A stretch of 64,000 nucleotides of DNA from UBA6136 sp044351045 (lineage in GTDB: Bacteria > Pseudomonadota > Gammaproteobacteria > Methylococcales > Methylococcaceae): contig JBILGM010000011.1 of NCBI GenBank assembly GCA_044351045.1, positions 1 through 64,000 of the forward strand, written 5' to 3'. This document shows, piece after piece, positions 9,205 through 17,299 of the stretch. The notes below the pieces were generated by a model. It was not told where the DNA came from and did no database searches. It saw only the letters and a program-made list of their open reading frames with translations. The translations under genes were made by a program, and so were the position numbers. The number at the start of each line of letters is the position of its first letter. Position 1 is the first letter of the stretch.

Positions 9205-10296
9205 TCAGCCTTCACCCGAGCCTCGGGAGATTTTACCCTCAACCGGCGTGCCGTTTTCCTTGTCCTTGCCTAGCGAAAAGCGCTTGGTCGCTCCGACGAC
9301 CCACCCGCGGGCCCGGTCCAGCTTGGTTTTGTGTATTTCCTCCTCCAGCGACAGGCGCTGTCGCTCCATCGCCAATAGCTCGATTTCTCGCTCTAGGTGC
9401 GTTCGCATTTCGTCATAACTGGAGGACCGCTCGTTTTTTTCCTCCAGCCGCGCTTCCAGTTCTACGTGCTTGAGCTCTGCTTCAAGACGCAGACGCTCGC
9501 GTTTCAGGCGGATTTCGCTTTCGATCTTCTCGGTTTCACGGATTTCGTCGCCCAGCAGGGCCTCGCGCGCCTGTCGTACCTGCTCCAGTTGCTGCTCATG
9601 AAGCAGAGCGGTTTCCTCTCTCAGGAGTTCTAGCCATTTGCGCTTTTGCTCAAGATCCAGACGCTGTTCTAGCATCAGTTCCTCATGACGCTCGTGGGCG
9701 GCGCGCTCCAGCGTGTCCCGGCGACGTTTCAAAATCTGCAGGGCGATCCCTTGGCGCGCTGGGTCGGCGGACGCAATATCCTCATCCAGCCGCTCCGTAT
9801 CGATCTCGGCAAAAGTGGCCTCGATGCGACAACGGCAGCGGCTCTGAATATCACGGATGGCCAGCAGTTCATGGATCAGAGTTTCGATGCGCCGCTCCAG
9901 TGCGGCATGTCCGCTTTCCAGCCAGTCCACCGACTCCAGCGAGCGCAATTCCGCCTCTGCCGCATCCTTGAGCAGGCAGCGGTATTGCTGGCGGATATGC
10001 TCGCCCAGATGATCCAGGTGCTCGACTTGTTCCCGCGCAAACGCCAGCGTGGGTTGAAGGCGGATGGCGAGCTTGGCCTTGACCGTGCAGAGATTCCCCA
10101 GGGGTGGGGTCTCCAGTGGCAGTTCCCAGTCCTCTATCACCAGCTCATGAACGCGATGATGGAAACGTTTGACATAGTGACGGGGTCGGGCAAACAAGCG
10201 TTGGTAGGGCCCCAGTTTGGCAAAAACCACCCGCCGATCGCCCTCAAAACCGGCGATCCACTGGGTATCATCGGCTGTCCAGTCCAGCTCATCCAT
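9205..10296 (-). CDS. cytoplasmic coiled-coil protein, SPFH-like N-terminal part
   Basis: 363 residues from the ATG at 10296, which overlaps the stop of the upstream gene by 8 bp; the longer frame from 10431 lies inside that gene. Residues about 60-170 (VKAKLAIRLQ..., then DAAEAELRSLE and a basic-acidic helix before CRCRIEATFAEID) have the pattern of an SPFH/band-7 domain. From about residue 190 to 330 the protein is a very charged Glu/Arg/Leu coiled coil. No membrane segment is seen. Translational coupling to the membrane protein upstream implies a joint function. The SPFH resemblance is my inference from pattern; the function is unknown. Confidence 0.6.
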   Translation of the reverse strand: MDELDWTADDTQWIAGFEGDRRVVFAKLGPYQRLFARPRHYVKRFHHRVHELVIEDWELPLETPPLGNLCTVKAKLAIRLQPTLAFAREQVEHLDHLGEHIRQQYRCLLKDAAEAELRSLESVDWLESGHAALERRIETLIHELLAIRDIQSRCRCRIEATFAEIDTERLDEDIASADPARQGIALQILKRRRDTLERAAHERHEELMLEQRLDLEQKRKWLELLREETALLHEQQLEQVRQAREALLGDEIRETEKIESEIRLKRERLRLEAELKHVELEARLEEKNERSSSYDEMRTHLEREIELLAMERQRLSLEEEIHKTKLDRARGWVVGATKRFSLGKDKENGTPVEGKISRGSGEG

Positions 10297-11545
10297 GGAA
10301 TTTCTTCCGCATGGCCTCCGCCAGGGCATCATCATTGGCCGGTTCCGGGCGAAGCCGGGCCTCGACCTGCCGTGCCAAGCGCTCCGCGACGATCGGGTAG
10401 AGGTTGGGTGCAAACTCGACCCGCTTGCCATTCATTTTGCGCAGATAGCCCCGGTTGAGCAGAAATGCTACCGAAAACATGCGGTGCCAGTCCGGCACCC
10501 GCCGCGCGCGTTCTAGCTCCGTGCGTTCCAGGCTGAACTCCAGTTCGTCATTGCGATTGATGGTGAACTGGCTGAACTGACGCAAACCATGAAAAGCCAA
10601 ATCTTTTTCCTCCTCCGAGAGTGGACCCGGAGCGGTCATTTCCAGCCGGTAGGAAAGAATCAGCGTAAAAAAATCCACCATCGCGGCACAGGCCAGCGCA
10701 AACCAGGACAGATTGGCCCACATGTCGAAAGACGGCGTGACACCGCTGGACAACTCCGTGAACGAGGCGAGACGCGGCATCGCGATCGGTGCCAGCCCAT
10801 TCCCAGAAGCCAGCTGATCGGCCGCGCCCTCTAGCGCATGAAAGGTCTCGATCAGGTGGTTGTAGGCTAAGTTGTCCTTCATCTGGCCGGAAAAACCTTG
10901 CAGCGCCGACCGGGTGTCGGCCAAGCTTTTTTCCAGGGACTGGGTGTCGGCTTCAAGTTTTCTCAGCTTGGCCTGTTCTCCTTGAAGGATGTCGTTGTAA
11001 AACTCCCAGACCTTGCCCTTGCCTACGCCCTGTCCAGCCATGCCGGGCTGCATGCCCATATAGGCCTGCTGAGCCTCGCGGGAGGCGGTCTCGATCCGTG
11101 ACTGCTGATCCGCCGTCAGCCGGCTCCTCATGGCGACGACATCGGCGACATAACGGTTCACTTCATTCGATAACTGGAATTGCCGCTCGACCAGGATGGA
11201 ATCCCGCTGGGAGAACTCGTAAAACTTGAAGTAGGAGAACGTCACCGAGACGGTGAGCGCAACCAGGAGTGACAAGACGATGCTCAGGTAACGGGCCGGG
11301 TTGGCGCGCCAGTGCATCCCCGCCAGTTCCAGTGAGCAAATTACCACGATGGATTGCACCGCCACGGTTACGATCATTGCAATCCATGGCGTGATGAAAA
11401 AGCTCAGACCGTAATAAGTGGTATAGCCTGAAGCCACGCTGAGCATCAGCACGATCGGCACGGACAGGACCCGCAGCAGACCGACGAAGCTGGTCTGGAT
11501 CAGGTTCAGCCAGCCGCCGATTCGCCAGACAGTGGAATGACTCAT
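10289..11545 (-). CDS. membrane protein with central coiled coil, function unknown
   Basis: 418 residues from the ATG at 11545; a GTG eleven codons upstream (11578) is the alternative. Predicted layout: about four N-terminal membrane segments (residues 20-125), an alpha-helical region of about 150 residues rich in Gln/Glu with a short MGMQPGMAGQG hinge, a further membrane segment around SWFALACAAMVDFFTLIL, then a cytoplasmic domain ending in Arg/Glu-rich helices. I recognise no family. Its stop overlaps the start of the downstream coiled-coil gene. Together the two look like a membrane platform and its cytoplasmic partner, which is an inference from layout only. Confidence 0.6.
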   Translation of the reverse strand: MSHSTVWRIGGWLNLIQTSFVGLLRVLSVPIVLMLSVASGYTTYYGLSFFITPWIAMIVTVAVQSIVVICSLELAGMHWRANPARYLSIVLSLLVALTVSVTFSYFKFYEFSQRDSILVERQFQLSNEVNRYVADVVAMRSRLTADQQSRIETASREAQQAYMGMQPGMAGQGVGKGKVWEFYNDILQGEQAKLRKLEADTQSLEKSLADTRSALQGFSGQMKDNLAYNHLIETFHALEGAADQLASGNGLAPIAMPRLASFTELSSGVTPSFDMWANLSWFALACAAMVDFFTLILSYRLEMTAPGPLSEEEKDLAFHGLRQFSQFTINRNDELEFSLERTELERARRVPDWHRMFSVAFLLNRGYLRKMNGKRVEFAPNLYPIVAERLARQVEARLRPEPANDDALAEAMRKKFHG

Positions 11546-11687
11546 GGCAGACGGAGCGCCGTGTAGAGGGAAGGGCACCCGAAGCGGGCAGAAATCCAGT
11601 GAGACATGGGTTTTATTCTTCTTTTGGAGCTGCCGGGAATTTGCGGCTATCCTAGCGCGTCAACCCACAGCCTGTGAAGCTTACCCC

Positions 11688-11828
11688 ATGACCCTCTTCT
11701 GGATATTTCTCGTAATCGTCATCCTGGTTGTGGTCGGTAATGCCATGACGCTGCTCCGCAGCGCGACCCCGCCCAAGATCCCCAAGGGCGTGAAGCCTCA
11801 GCCGTATGGGAAGGATGAGGAGGAATGA
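11688..11828 (+). CDS. small single-span membrane protein
   Basis: 46 residues from the ATG at 11688: one N-terminal membrane helix (FWIFLVIVILVVVGNAMTLL), then a short basic, Pro-rich tail ending in KDEEE. A longer in-frame reading from 11544 overlaps the divergent gene and is less likely. The size and helix-plus-KIPK tail recall the short gammaproteobacterial DUF2897 proteins, but this is only a resemblance. It is divergent from the membrane/coiled-coil pair. Confidence 0.5.
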   Translation: MTLFWIFLVIVILVVVGNAMTLLRSATPPKIPKGVKPQPYGKDEEE

Positions 11829-12017
11829 TCCGCCTTGTGTTCGCCGGGCGCCGCTGCTAAATGGTTAAGGTCGCGCTGGATGTGGGAATCGGACTGAGTG
11901 AGCTAAGGCAACCCCTCTGCTTCGTTGAAAAATCTTGGGCATAGGCTTTACGTGCCAAAAAAATGCGCATAGGCATGCGCATCTCAATTTTTCCGAGCTC
12001 CATCCTGAGTGAATAAC

Positions 12018-12257
12018 ATGTCCTCTTTACCCAAAAAGCGAGCGTTCAATTTGTTGATGAACGAGATGATTGTGCTCGAGGCGAGGGAACCTAGCGGCAA
12101 CCTCTCGGCGACGGTGGAGACCTTGCTTATCGAGTTGGTGAATCGCCAAGAAGACGCCAAGGTATCAAGGCAGCAATTGGCAGCGGCTGTTTTCGAAGCG
12201 TGGAATCAGTTCAATGCGTCTCATGGCTCATTTGCTAATGAATGGACGACGCTCTGA
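12018..12257 (+). CDS. ccdA: CcdA-family antitoxin
   Basis: 79 residues from the ATG at 12018 (a GTG at 12009 would add three). CcdA antitoxins bind DNA through an N-terminal ribbon-helix-helix and neutralise the gyrase poison CcdB with the C-terminal tail. The tail here (FEAWNQFNASHGSFANE) matches the CcdA C-terminal pattern. The stop overlaps the ATG of the ccdB remnant (TGATG), the usual coupling. The antitoxin frame is intact while its toxin is broken. The approximately 180 bp before it, back to 11829, holds no gene I can support. Confidence 0.75.
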   Translation: MSSLPKKRAFNLLMNEMIVLEAREPSGNLSATVETLLIELVNRQEDAKVSRQQLAAAVFEAWNQFNASHGSFANEWTTL

Positions 12258-12585
12258 TGACTCAATTTCATGTATTTCGAAATGCTGGCAAACAGCGCCT
12301 CGTCATCCCGTGTCTTGTTTCAGTCCAGTCAGCGATTTATGACGATTTGCGTCGGCGAGTGGTCATTCAGCTGTTTGACCGCGCAGCGTTTGGTGGCGCA
12401 AAAGATCTGCACTTTATTCTGTGCTTAACCCCGAATTTGTGATTGATGGTTTGGGGTGGTCCTTAATCCCTTGGAAATCGTTTCCGTTCCTGTCGTAGCT
12501 TTGGGAGAAAAGGTAGGTTCACTCGGCGGAGAGAGTGACTCGCCTCTGATGTCACTTGATGAATGGTTTTCCAGAGCATGGAATC
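12257..12585 (+). pseudogene. ccdB: ccdB gyrase toxin, frameshifted
   Basis: The first segment (MTQFHVFRNAG..., VIPCLVSVQSAIYDDLRRRVVIQLF) is clear CcdB. Near 12418 the homologous reading moves to the next frame (VLNPEFVIDGLGWSL), and near 12465 it moves again (LEIVSVPVVALGEKVGSLG, then SLDEWFSRAW). Both shifts are in the same direction, consistent with two single-base deletions. The normal CcdB stop is also missing. So the toxin is not made from this copy, unless the sequence has errors. From 12586 to the yjbQ stop I see no gene. Confidence 0.72.
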
Positions 12586-12776
12586 TAAGTCACCACCTGC
12601 CTCAACGAAGGGTGGGGAGCATTCTGGATGCGAACGCCCAGGTTGGATGGGCGGGCAACAGTTGCTCCGGCACTGGGTAGGCGTACCCCCGATGAAACAT
12701 TGCGCCATCCGGGCCGATTTGGCCACCAAAACCCCGTATTTCGCGAGGCCGCATACCGGCTACATCGGGTGGGTTC

Positions 12777-13196
12777 TCACTCACCAATGATCTTCACCAG
12801 CACCCGCTTGCGGCGGCGGCCGTCGAATTCGCCGTAAAAAATCTGCTCCCACGGGCCAAAGTCCAGTTTGCCCTCAGTCACCGCCACCACCACCTCGCGG
12901 CCCATCACCTGCCGCTTCAAATGGGCGTCGCCGTTGTCCTCGCCGGTCAGGTTGTGGCGGTAGCGGCTTAGTGGTGCGTGCGGGGCCAGTTCCTCCAGCC
13001 AGCGTGTGAAATCGCCATGCAGCCCCTGTTCATCATCATTGATGAACACTGATGCCGTAATGTGCATGGCATTCACCAGCACCAGGCCCTCGCGGATGCC
13101 GCTGTCGCGCAGGCAATCCAGCACCTCGCCGGTGATGTTGATGAACACGACGCGGTTGTGCGTGTTGAACCAGAGTTCCTTGCGGTAGCTTTTCAT
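12777..13196 (-). CDS. yjbQ: YjbQ/UPF0047 family protein
   Basis: 139 residues, full length for UPF0047. Conserved segments are NITGEVLDCLRDSGIREGLVLV, followed by NAMHITASVFINDDE, a central YRHNLTGEDNGDAHLKRQVMG with its His/Asp cluster, and a C-terminal PWEQIFYGEFDGRRRKRVLVK. Family members have been given a weak secondary thiamine-phosphate synthase activity; the physiological role is uncertain. It is an isolated gene inside the accessory region but looks intact. Confidence 0.88.
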   Translation of the reverse strand: MKSYRKELWFNTHNRVVFINITGEVLDCLRDSGIREGLVLVNAMHITASVFINDDEQGLHGDFTRWLEELAPHAPLSRYRHNLTGEDNGDAHLKRQVMGREVVVAVTEGKLDFGPWEQIFYGEFDGRRRKRVLVKIIGE

Positions 13197-13691
13197 GTGG
13201 TCTCCTTGTTGGATGCTCGGTTAAAAATTGTAGGCCGTGTCCAAACGCAACGGAAACCCTGTCCATGCATTGCCTACGCACCCTCAAGGTCATGGCGAGT
13301 GACATGAAGCCATCCAGTGAGCCCAAGTGACGGCATCGGCTTAATCACAGTCACTCGTCTGTTCAGCTTCGGTTTGGCTTGAGTTCATGAATAATTTAGG
13401 TCGGGGGCGTATAGGGTGAGCCGTGGGCAGGGAATGAGGTGGCGATGAAGTGCCAAGCTGGGCAGGACATCCATCATTCAAGGTCAAGTCTCGGATCCAG
13501 TCCCCACGGCGGGCATGCAAAGTCATGACAAGTGGCGCGAATCCGGTTACAGTTCACGCCGCGCTAACGAGGGCGAAATTGCTCACCTGTTTGGGGGCGA
13601 AGGCAGATCCCGGCAACTTGCCTGAGTTGAGCGGCCTTGACTACAATTGATAAAGTTCAATTTTTTGCAAGCTTACAACGAGAGGATGTTC
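13197..13691. other. intergenic region between yjbQ and pilin gene
   Basis: About 495 bp divergent between yjbQ and the pilin gene. I see no conserved coding sequence. It is the obvious place for the pilin promoter, but I could not fix a convincing sigma-54 or sigma-70 element. A short inverted GGCGGGCATGC-type segment near 13505-13520 looks like debris of a dispersed repeat. Confidence 0.4.
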
Positions 13692-14114
13692 ATGATAAAC
13701 ACCCAAATGAGAAAGATGCAGCAAGGTTTCACCTTGATCGAGTTGATGATCGTCGTCGCGATCATCGGTATTTTGGCGGCTATTGCGCTACCGGCATATC
13801 AGGACTACACAAGAAAGTCGAGATTTTCTGAAGTGATGGCGGTCTCAGACGGTTTAAAAACACCGATTGCTGAGTGTATGGCAAATAATGGTGGGGTTCT
13901 TACAACTTGTGATAATGGTGCTGAAGGTATACCAGCCGCGCCGGCAGCCACCAGAAATATTGCCACCCTTGTAGTTGCTGATGGTGTCATTACGGGGACT
14001 GGTACTGCAGTGGCGGGCGGGTGGACTTCCATTTTGACTCCTACCGCAGGTAACGGGCTAACAATATGGACCCAATCTGGTACTTGCTTGGCAGCAGGGG
14101 CTTGTAAGCAATAG
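13692..14114 (+). CDS. pilA: type IV major pilin (PilA-like)
   Basis: 140 residues from the ATG at 13692, preceded by GAGAGG six bases upstream; in-frame ATGs at 13647 and 13686 have no such site. The class III leader (MINTQMRKMQQG) is cut before Phe13 by prepilin peptidase, and the hydrophobic helix FTLIELMIVVAIIGILAAIA follows with the conserved Glu at mature position 5. Two cysteine pairs are visible, the last near the C-terminus (CLAAGAC). Codon use is more AT-rich and simpler than in the neighbours. It stands apart from other pilus genes and is followed by a terminator. Confidence 0.92.
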   Translation: MINTQMRKMQQGFTLIELMIVVAIIGILAAIALPAYQDYTRKSRFSEVMAVSDGLKTPIAECMANNGGVLTTCDNGAEGIPAAPAATRNIATLVVADGVITGTGTAVAGGWTSILTPTAGNGLTIWTQSGTCLAAGACKQ

Positions 14115-14173
14115 GTACCTCATTCCAAAAGTTTGATGCAACACCCTCCCGTCTCTGGACTGAAGCCCAAAAT

Positions 14174-14198
14174 GGCCCCTCACGTCGAGGGGTCTTTT
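14174..14198 (+). terminator. intrinsic terminator of pilin gene
   Basis: Stem CCCCTC / GAGGGG with loop ACGTC followed by TCTTTT, about 60 bp after the pilin stop codon. Confidence 0.7.
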
Positions 14199-14203
14199 GG
14201 GTC

Positions 14204-14455
14204 CCCCCGGCAGGGCGCCCTCACTTGCGGGTGCAAGTCACCTACTCGCCCGGCAAGGGGTAGGGTCAGCTGAACGGCAAGGGTGTCCAGGTTAGCTGTG
14301 AATTCGGAGGAAGTCGAAGAACCGCAGCCCTCATGTAGCACAGAGAAATGCGGGGTTCCGCCGCCGGAATCGTCCCGGATCTTGCCGGGAGAACAGCCGC
14401 GAAGGGTCCGCGATGATTCATCGGGGCTGCGCCTGCTGCGATATGCAACCCTAAT
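14204..14455. other. unexplained GC-rich stretch replacing the 3' end of the ATPase gene
   Basis: About 250 bp separate the pilin terminator from the last recognisable residue of the DUF4143 pseudogene. The stretch contains a small hairpin (ACTTGC...GCAAGT near 14223-14238) and no conserved ORF. The ATPase reading frame runs into it with no homology beyond 14456, so the gene's C-terminus appears to be cut off by foreign sequence, possibly the edge of a mobile element. I could not identify which. Confidence 0.35.
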
Positions 14456-15523
14456 GTCCAAATCGGCCAGCGCGAGGTGATAGCCCTTGGAGAGCCTGGG
14501 GGTGAGTCCCAGCTTGATTTCGAATGCCTGCTTGCCGGTGGACGAGCTCAAAATCAGGTCGAGTTCCGCGCTGGCCACCGCACGATAGAAGGAAGACTCG
14601 ACTGAGGGGTCGCCAATGCAGCCGATGAGTTGCTCGATGACGAAACCCTCCCACGAGGCGCCGACGACCGGATGGACGTAAAGGTCATCGGCGGTTTCGA
14701 TACCCAGCAGTGCCTGCAACAGGCCGCTGTCGCGCTGTTAGATTTTCGGGCTTTTGATGAGGCGCTTGCCGAGGTTGGCGTGATAAGGAGGCAGTGACCT
14801 GACCATGAAGGTGTCGGCCAGAATGAAGAGGTAATGGCGCATAGTCGGCGGCGTCAGCCCCAGACTGCCGGCAATCTGGCTGGCATTCCACAACTGTCCG
14901 TGCAAATTGGCCAGCATTTGCGGGAAGCTTTGCATCTGCGCCGCCGAAATCCGGATGCCCAATTGCGGCAAGTCCTCTCCCGGGAACGTCCGGTTAAAGG
15001 CCTGGCGCCAGCGCAAACTGGCCTTGTCGCTGGTGGCGAGAAAGCTTTCCGGACAACCGCCACGCAACAGTAACTTCAGCTGGTTTTCCGAAGTGGCGCC
15101 CACCTCGTCAAGGGTGAAAGGGGTCAGTTCCAAGTAATCAACGCGCCCCGCCAGGGATTCAGCGGCTTGCCGACGCAGGTCGGGTGATGCCGAACCGAGC
15201 AGCATAAACCGCCCGGATCGGCGATCCTGGTCGATCAGGACACGCAACAGGGGAAACACCTCCGGCTTGCGCTGGATTTCGTCAATGATGACGAGCTTGC
15301 CAGATACGCTGCCCAGACAGGTTTCGGCATCGTGAACCTTGGCGAGGTACGCCGGCCGTTCCATGTCGAGAAAGACCGCATCGGTGTGGCCAAGGCTGCG
15401 AGCCAGCGTGGTCTTACCCACCTGCCGGGGCCCCAGCAATGCCACGGCTGGGAACTGAGCCAGAGATTCATCCAACTGTGGCCCGATTCTTCGCTTGATA
15501 ATCCTCGTATTATTAAAGTCCAT
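14456..15523 (-). pseudogene. AAA+ ATPase with DUF4143 domain, disrupted
   Basis: The first 261 codons give the ATPase core: Walker A GPRQVGKTTLAR, Walker B KLVIIDEIQRKPE, GSASPDLRR sensor, then the winged-helix and DUF4143 part. A TAA at 14738-14740 interrupts the frame where the family has Tyr in SPKxYLRDSG; the same frame then continues with QRDSGLLQALLGI, later FEIKLG, until homology ends near 14456. The 5' side abuts an IS5-type element 11 bp before the ATG. So it has a nonsense codon, a lost 3' end and probably no promoter. Relatives are often accessory ATPases of unknown role. Confidence 0.78.
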
Positions 15524-15533
15524 GTTTCAATTG

Positions 15534-16338
15534 GGGCCTGTTAACACATATTCGGGTATAACTCGCGGATGGAAATCAGCGAAACCCAATACCAACAAAT
15601 CGCCCATTGCCTCCCGGTTCAGCGCGGCAATGTGCGACTCTCCAACCTTCAGGTCCTCAATGCCATTCTGTATGTCGCCGAACAGGGCTGCAGATGGCGG
15701 GGGCTCCCCGAGCATTCTGGACCCTGGCACACGGTCTGCACCCGCATGATGCGCTGGGCCAAGAGCGGCGTTCTGGATCAGGTCTTCGAGGCCATGCAAA
15801 CTCAGCAAATCATTCAGATCAAAATCGAAGCCGTTTCCCTCGACAGCACGATCATCAAGGTGCACCCGGATGGTACCGGCGCTCAAAAAAAACGGTCCCT
15901 TAGCCATCGGCAAATCCCGCGGTGGCTGGACCACCAAAATTCATCTGGTTGCCGCAAGTGATCGCTGCGCCATCACCTTCAGACTCTCCCCCGGCCAAGA
16001 TCACGATGCGCCGGCAGGACGCCAGCTGCTGATCGATTTTGGGCCGGTGGCAGAGCCGACCCCGCTGATCATGGACCGCGCCTAAGAAGGCGACGACATA
16101 CGCCTATGGGCGCTGGATCTCGGCTATGTCCCCGTCGTGCCTCCCAAGAGCAATCGGCTGCATCCTTGGGACTAGGACCGGGTCATGTATCGCAAGCGCA
16201 ATGAGGATGAACGGCTGTTTCGCCGACTCAAGGGCTTTCGCCGTGTCTTCTCACGCTTTGACAAACTTGATGTCATGTTCAATGGCTTCATCCATTTCGC
16301 GCTGATCGTCGAGGCGCTCCGCATGTGTTAACAGGCCC
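15534..16338 (+). mobile_element. degraded IS5-family insertion sequence
   Basis: About 805 bp bounded by perfect 16-bp inverted repeats GGGCCTGTTAACACAT (15534-15549 and, inverted, 16323-16338). The transposase reading starts at 15569 and ends at a TAA inside the right repeat. I see no convincing target duplication. It sits directly upstream of the DUF4143 ATPase start. The intact ends mean it might still be mobilised in trans by a related transposase. Confidence 0.82.
15569..16331 (+). pseudogene. IS5-family transposase, frameshifted and with two stops
   Basis: The N-terminal part (RWRGLPEHSGPWHTVCTRMMRW) and the first DDE region (VSLDSTIIKVHPDGTGAQKK) read in one frame up to an A8 run at 15885-15892. 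Family sequence then continues in another frame (GPLAIGKSRGGWTTKIHLVA). Some IS427-like members of this family join two frames by ribosomal slippage on such A runs, so that step alone could be natural. However, TAA at 16083 (after DRA) and TAG at 16173 (after HPWD) both fall where Tyr is expected, so the element is dead. Confidence 0.8.
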
Positions 16339-16441
16339 TAATAGGGATTAATGGTGGTCAGGTCAGGCGTCCCCTGTATTCTACGCAGCGGAATGCGGGC
16401 TTGCGGTGCCGGATTACGCGTTGCTTCATCCGGGCCAAGCA

Positions 16442-16560
16442 CTAGCGCTTGACCGCGAGACCGCCCTCGACGCGGTTTAGGGCATCCATTGTCTTGCTAT
16501 GGGTGAATCTCGACTTCTTCATGCAGAACCTCCTCAGTGTCGTAAATTCTACTTTTGACC
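16442..16560 (-). mobile_element. IS3-family orfA 5' remnant
   Basis: On the minus strand an ATG at 16522, preceded by GAGGAGG, opens MKKSRFTHSKTMDALNRVE and GGLAVKR, then stops at 16442. This is the conserved N-terminus of IS3-type OrfA (MKKSRFT...I.AL..VE.G), a helix-turn-helix protein. The rest of orfA, all of orfB and the terminal repeats are absent. Between the IS5 element and this remnant (16339-16441) I see only a short GGATTACGC-type repeat. Confidence 0.6.
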
Positions 16561-16615
16561 CTAGTCAATTTCAGGGGAAATGCCCAGAGCCCGGCCCTCG
16601 ATTTTCCCGTTGCGC

Positions 16616-16644
16616 TTAGCAAAATCTTTCCGGCGTTATATGAT
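16616..16644 (+). promoter_or_regulatory. candidate sigma-70 promoter for the his operon
   Basis: TTAGCA, 17-bp spacer, TATGAT, ending about 32 bp before the hisB start codon. It matches 4/6 and 5/6 consensus bases at good spacing. It is the first such site downstream of the IS3 remnant. Confidence 0.42.
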
Positions 16645-16676
16645 GACGCCCCATCCGATTTTTCTGAATCTTCTGC

Positions 16677-17270
16677 ATGACTGCCCGCACCGCCGAGATA
16701 GAGCGCAATACTTCCGAGACCCGGATACGGGTTGCTATCAATCTGGATGGCACGGGTCGGGCGACCTTCGAGACCGGCGTTCCGTTTCTGGATCACATGA
16801 TGGATCAGATTGCCCGTCACGGGCTGATCGATCTGGACGTGCGCGCTGACGGCGATCTGCACATAGACGCCCACCATACGGTTGAAGACATCGGCATCAC
16901 CCTGGGCATGGCGTTTGATCAGGCGGTGGGGGACAAGAAGGGCATCCGCCGTTATGGACATAGCTATGTCCCGCTGGACGAGGCGTTGTCGCGGGTGGTG
17001 GTGGATTTCTCCGGTCGGCCGGGTCTGAGCTATGAGGTCGACTATCCTCGCGGCCGGATTGGCGACTTTGATGTCGACTTGTTTGGCGAATTCTTCCGCG
17101 GTTTTGTGAATCACGCCAAGGTGACCCTGCATATCGATAGCCTGAAGGGGCGGAACGCCCACCACGTGGCCGAGACCATTTTCAAGGCGTTTGGTCGGGC
17201 CTTGCGCATGGCGCTGGAGCCGGACGACCGCATGCAGGGTAAGATTCCGTCGACCAAGGGTTCACTTTAA
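16677..17270 (+). CDS. hisB: imidazoleglycerol-phosphate dehydratase HisB
   Basis: 197 residues, the monofunctional form (no N-terminal histidinol-phosphatase as in E. coli HisB). It catalyses step 6 of histidine synthesis, IGP to imidazole acetol-phosphate. The two repeats with metal-binding motifs are seen: FLDHMMDQIARHG plus DAHHTVEDIGI, and later GRNAHHVAETIFKAFGRALR. First gene of hisB-hisH-hisA-hisF-hisI-hisE, all on the plus strand. Confidence 0.97.
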   Translation: MTARTAEIERNTSETRIRVAINLDGTGRATFETGVPFLDHMMDQIARHGLIDLDVRADGDLHIDAHHTVEDIGITLGMAFDQAVGDKKGIRRYGHSYVPLDEALSRVVVDFSGRPGLSYEVDYPRGRIGDFDVDLFGEFFRGFVNHAKVTLHIDSLKGRNAHHVAETIFKAFGRALRMALEPDDRMQGKIPSTKGSL

Positions 17271-17299
17271 ACGCGATCCACCACTCCGCGTCCTCGCAT

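Noticed and set aside
12563..12790. Several 60-75-codon frames between the ccdB remnant and yjbQ
   Set aside because: Overlapping in different frames and strands in GC-rich intergenic sequence; none has a ribosome site or recognisable motif.
14738..16175. Three stop codons (14738, 16083, 16173) all at positions where Tyr is expected, suggesting stop-codon recoding
   Set aside because: They lie only in genes that also carry frameshifts or lost ends, and normal genes in the window end at TAA and TAG. Independent single-base decay is the simpler reading.
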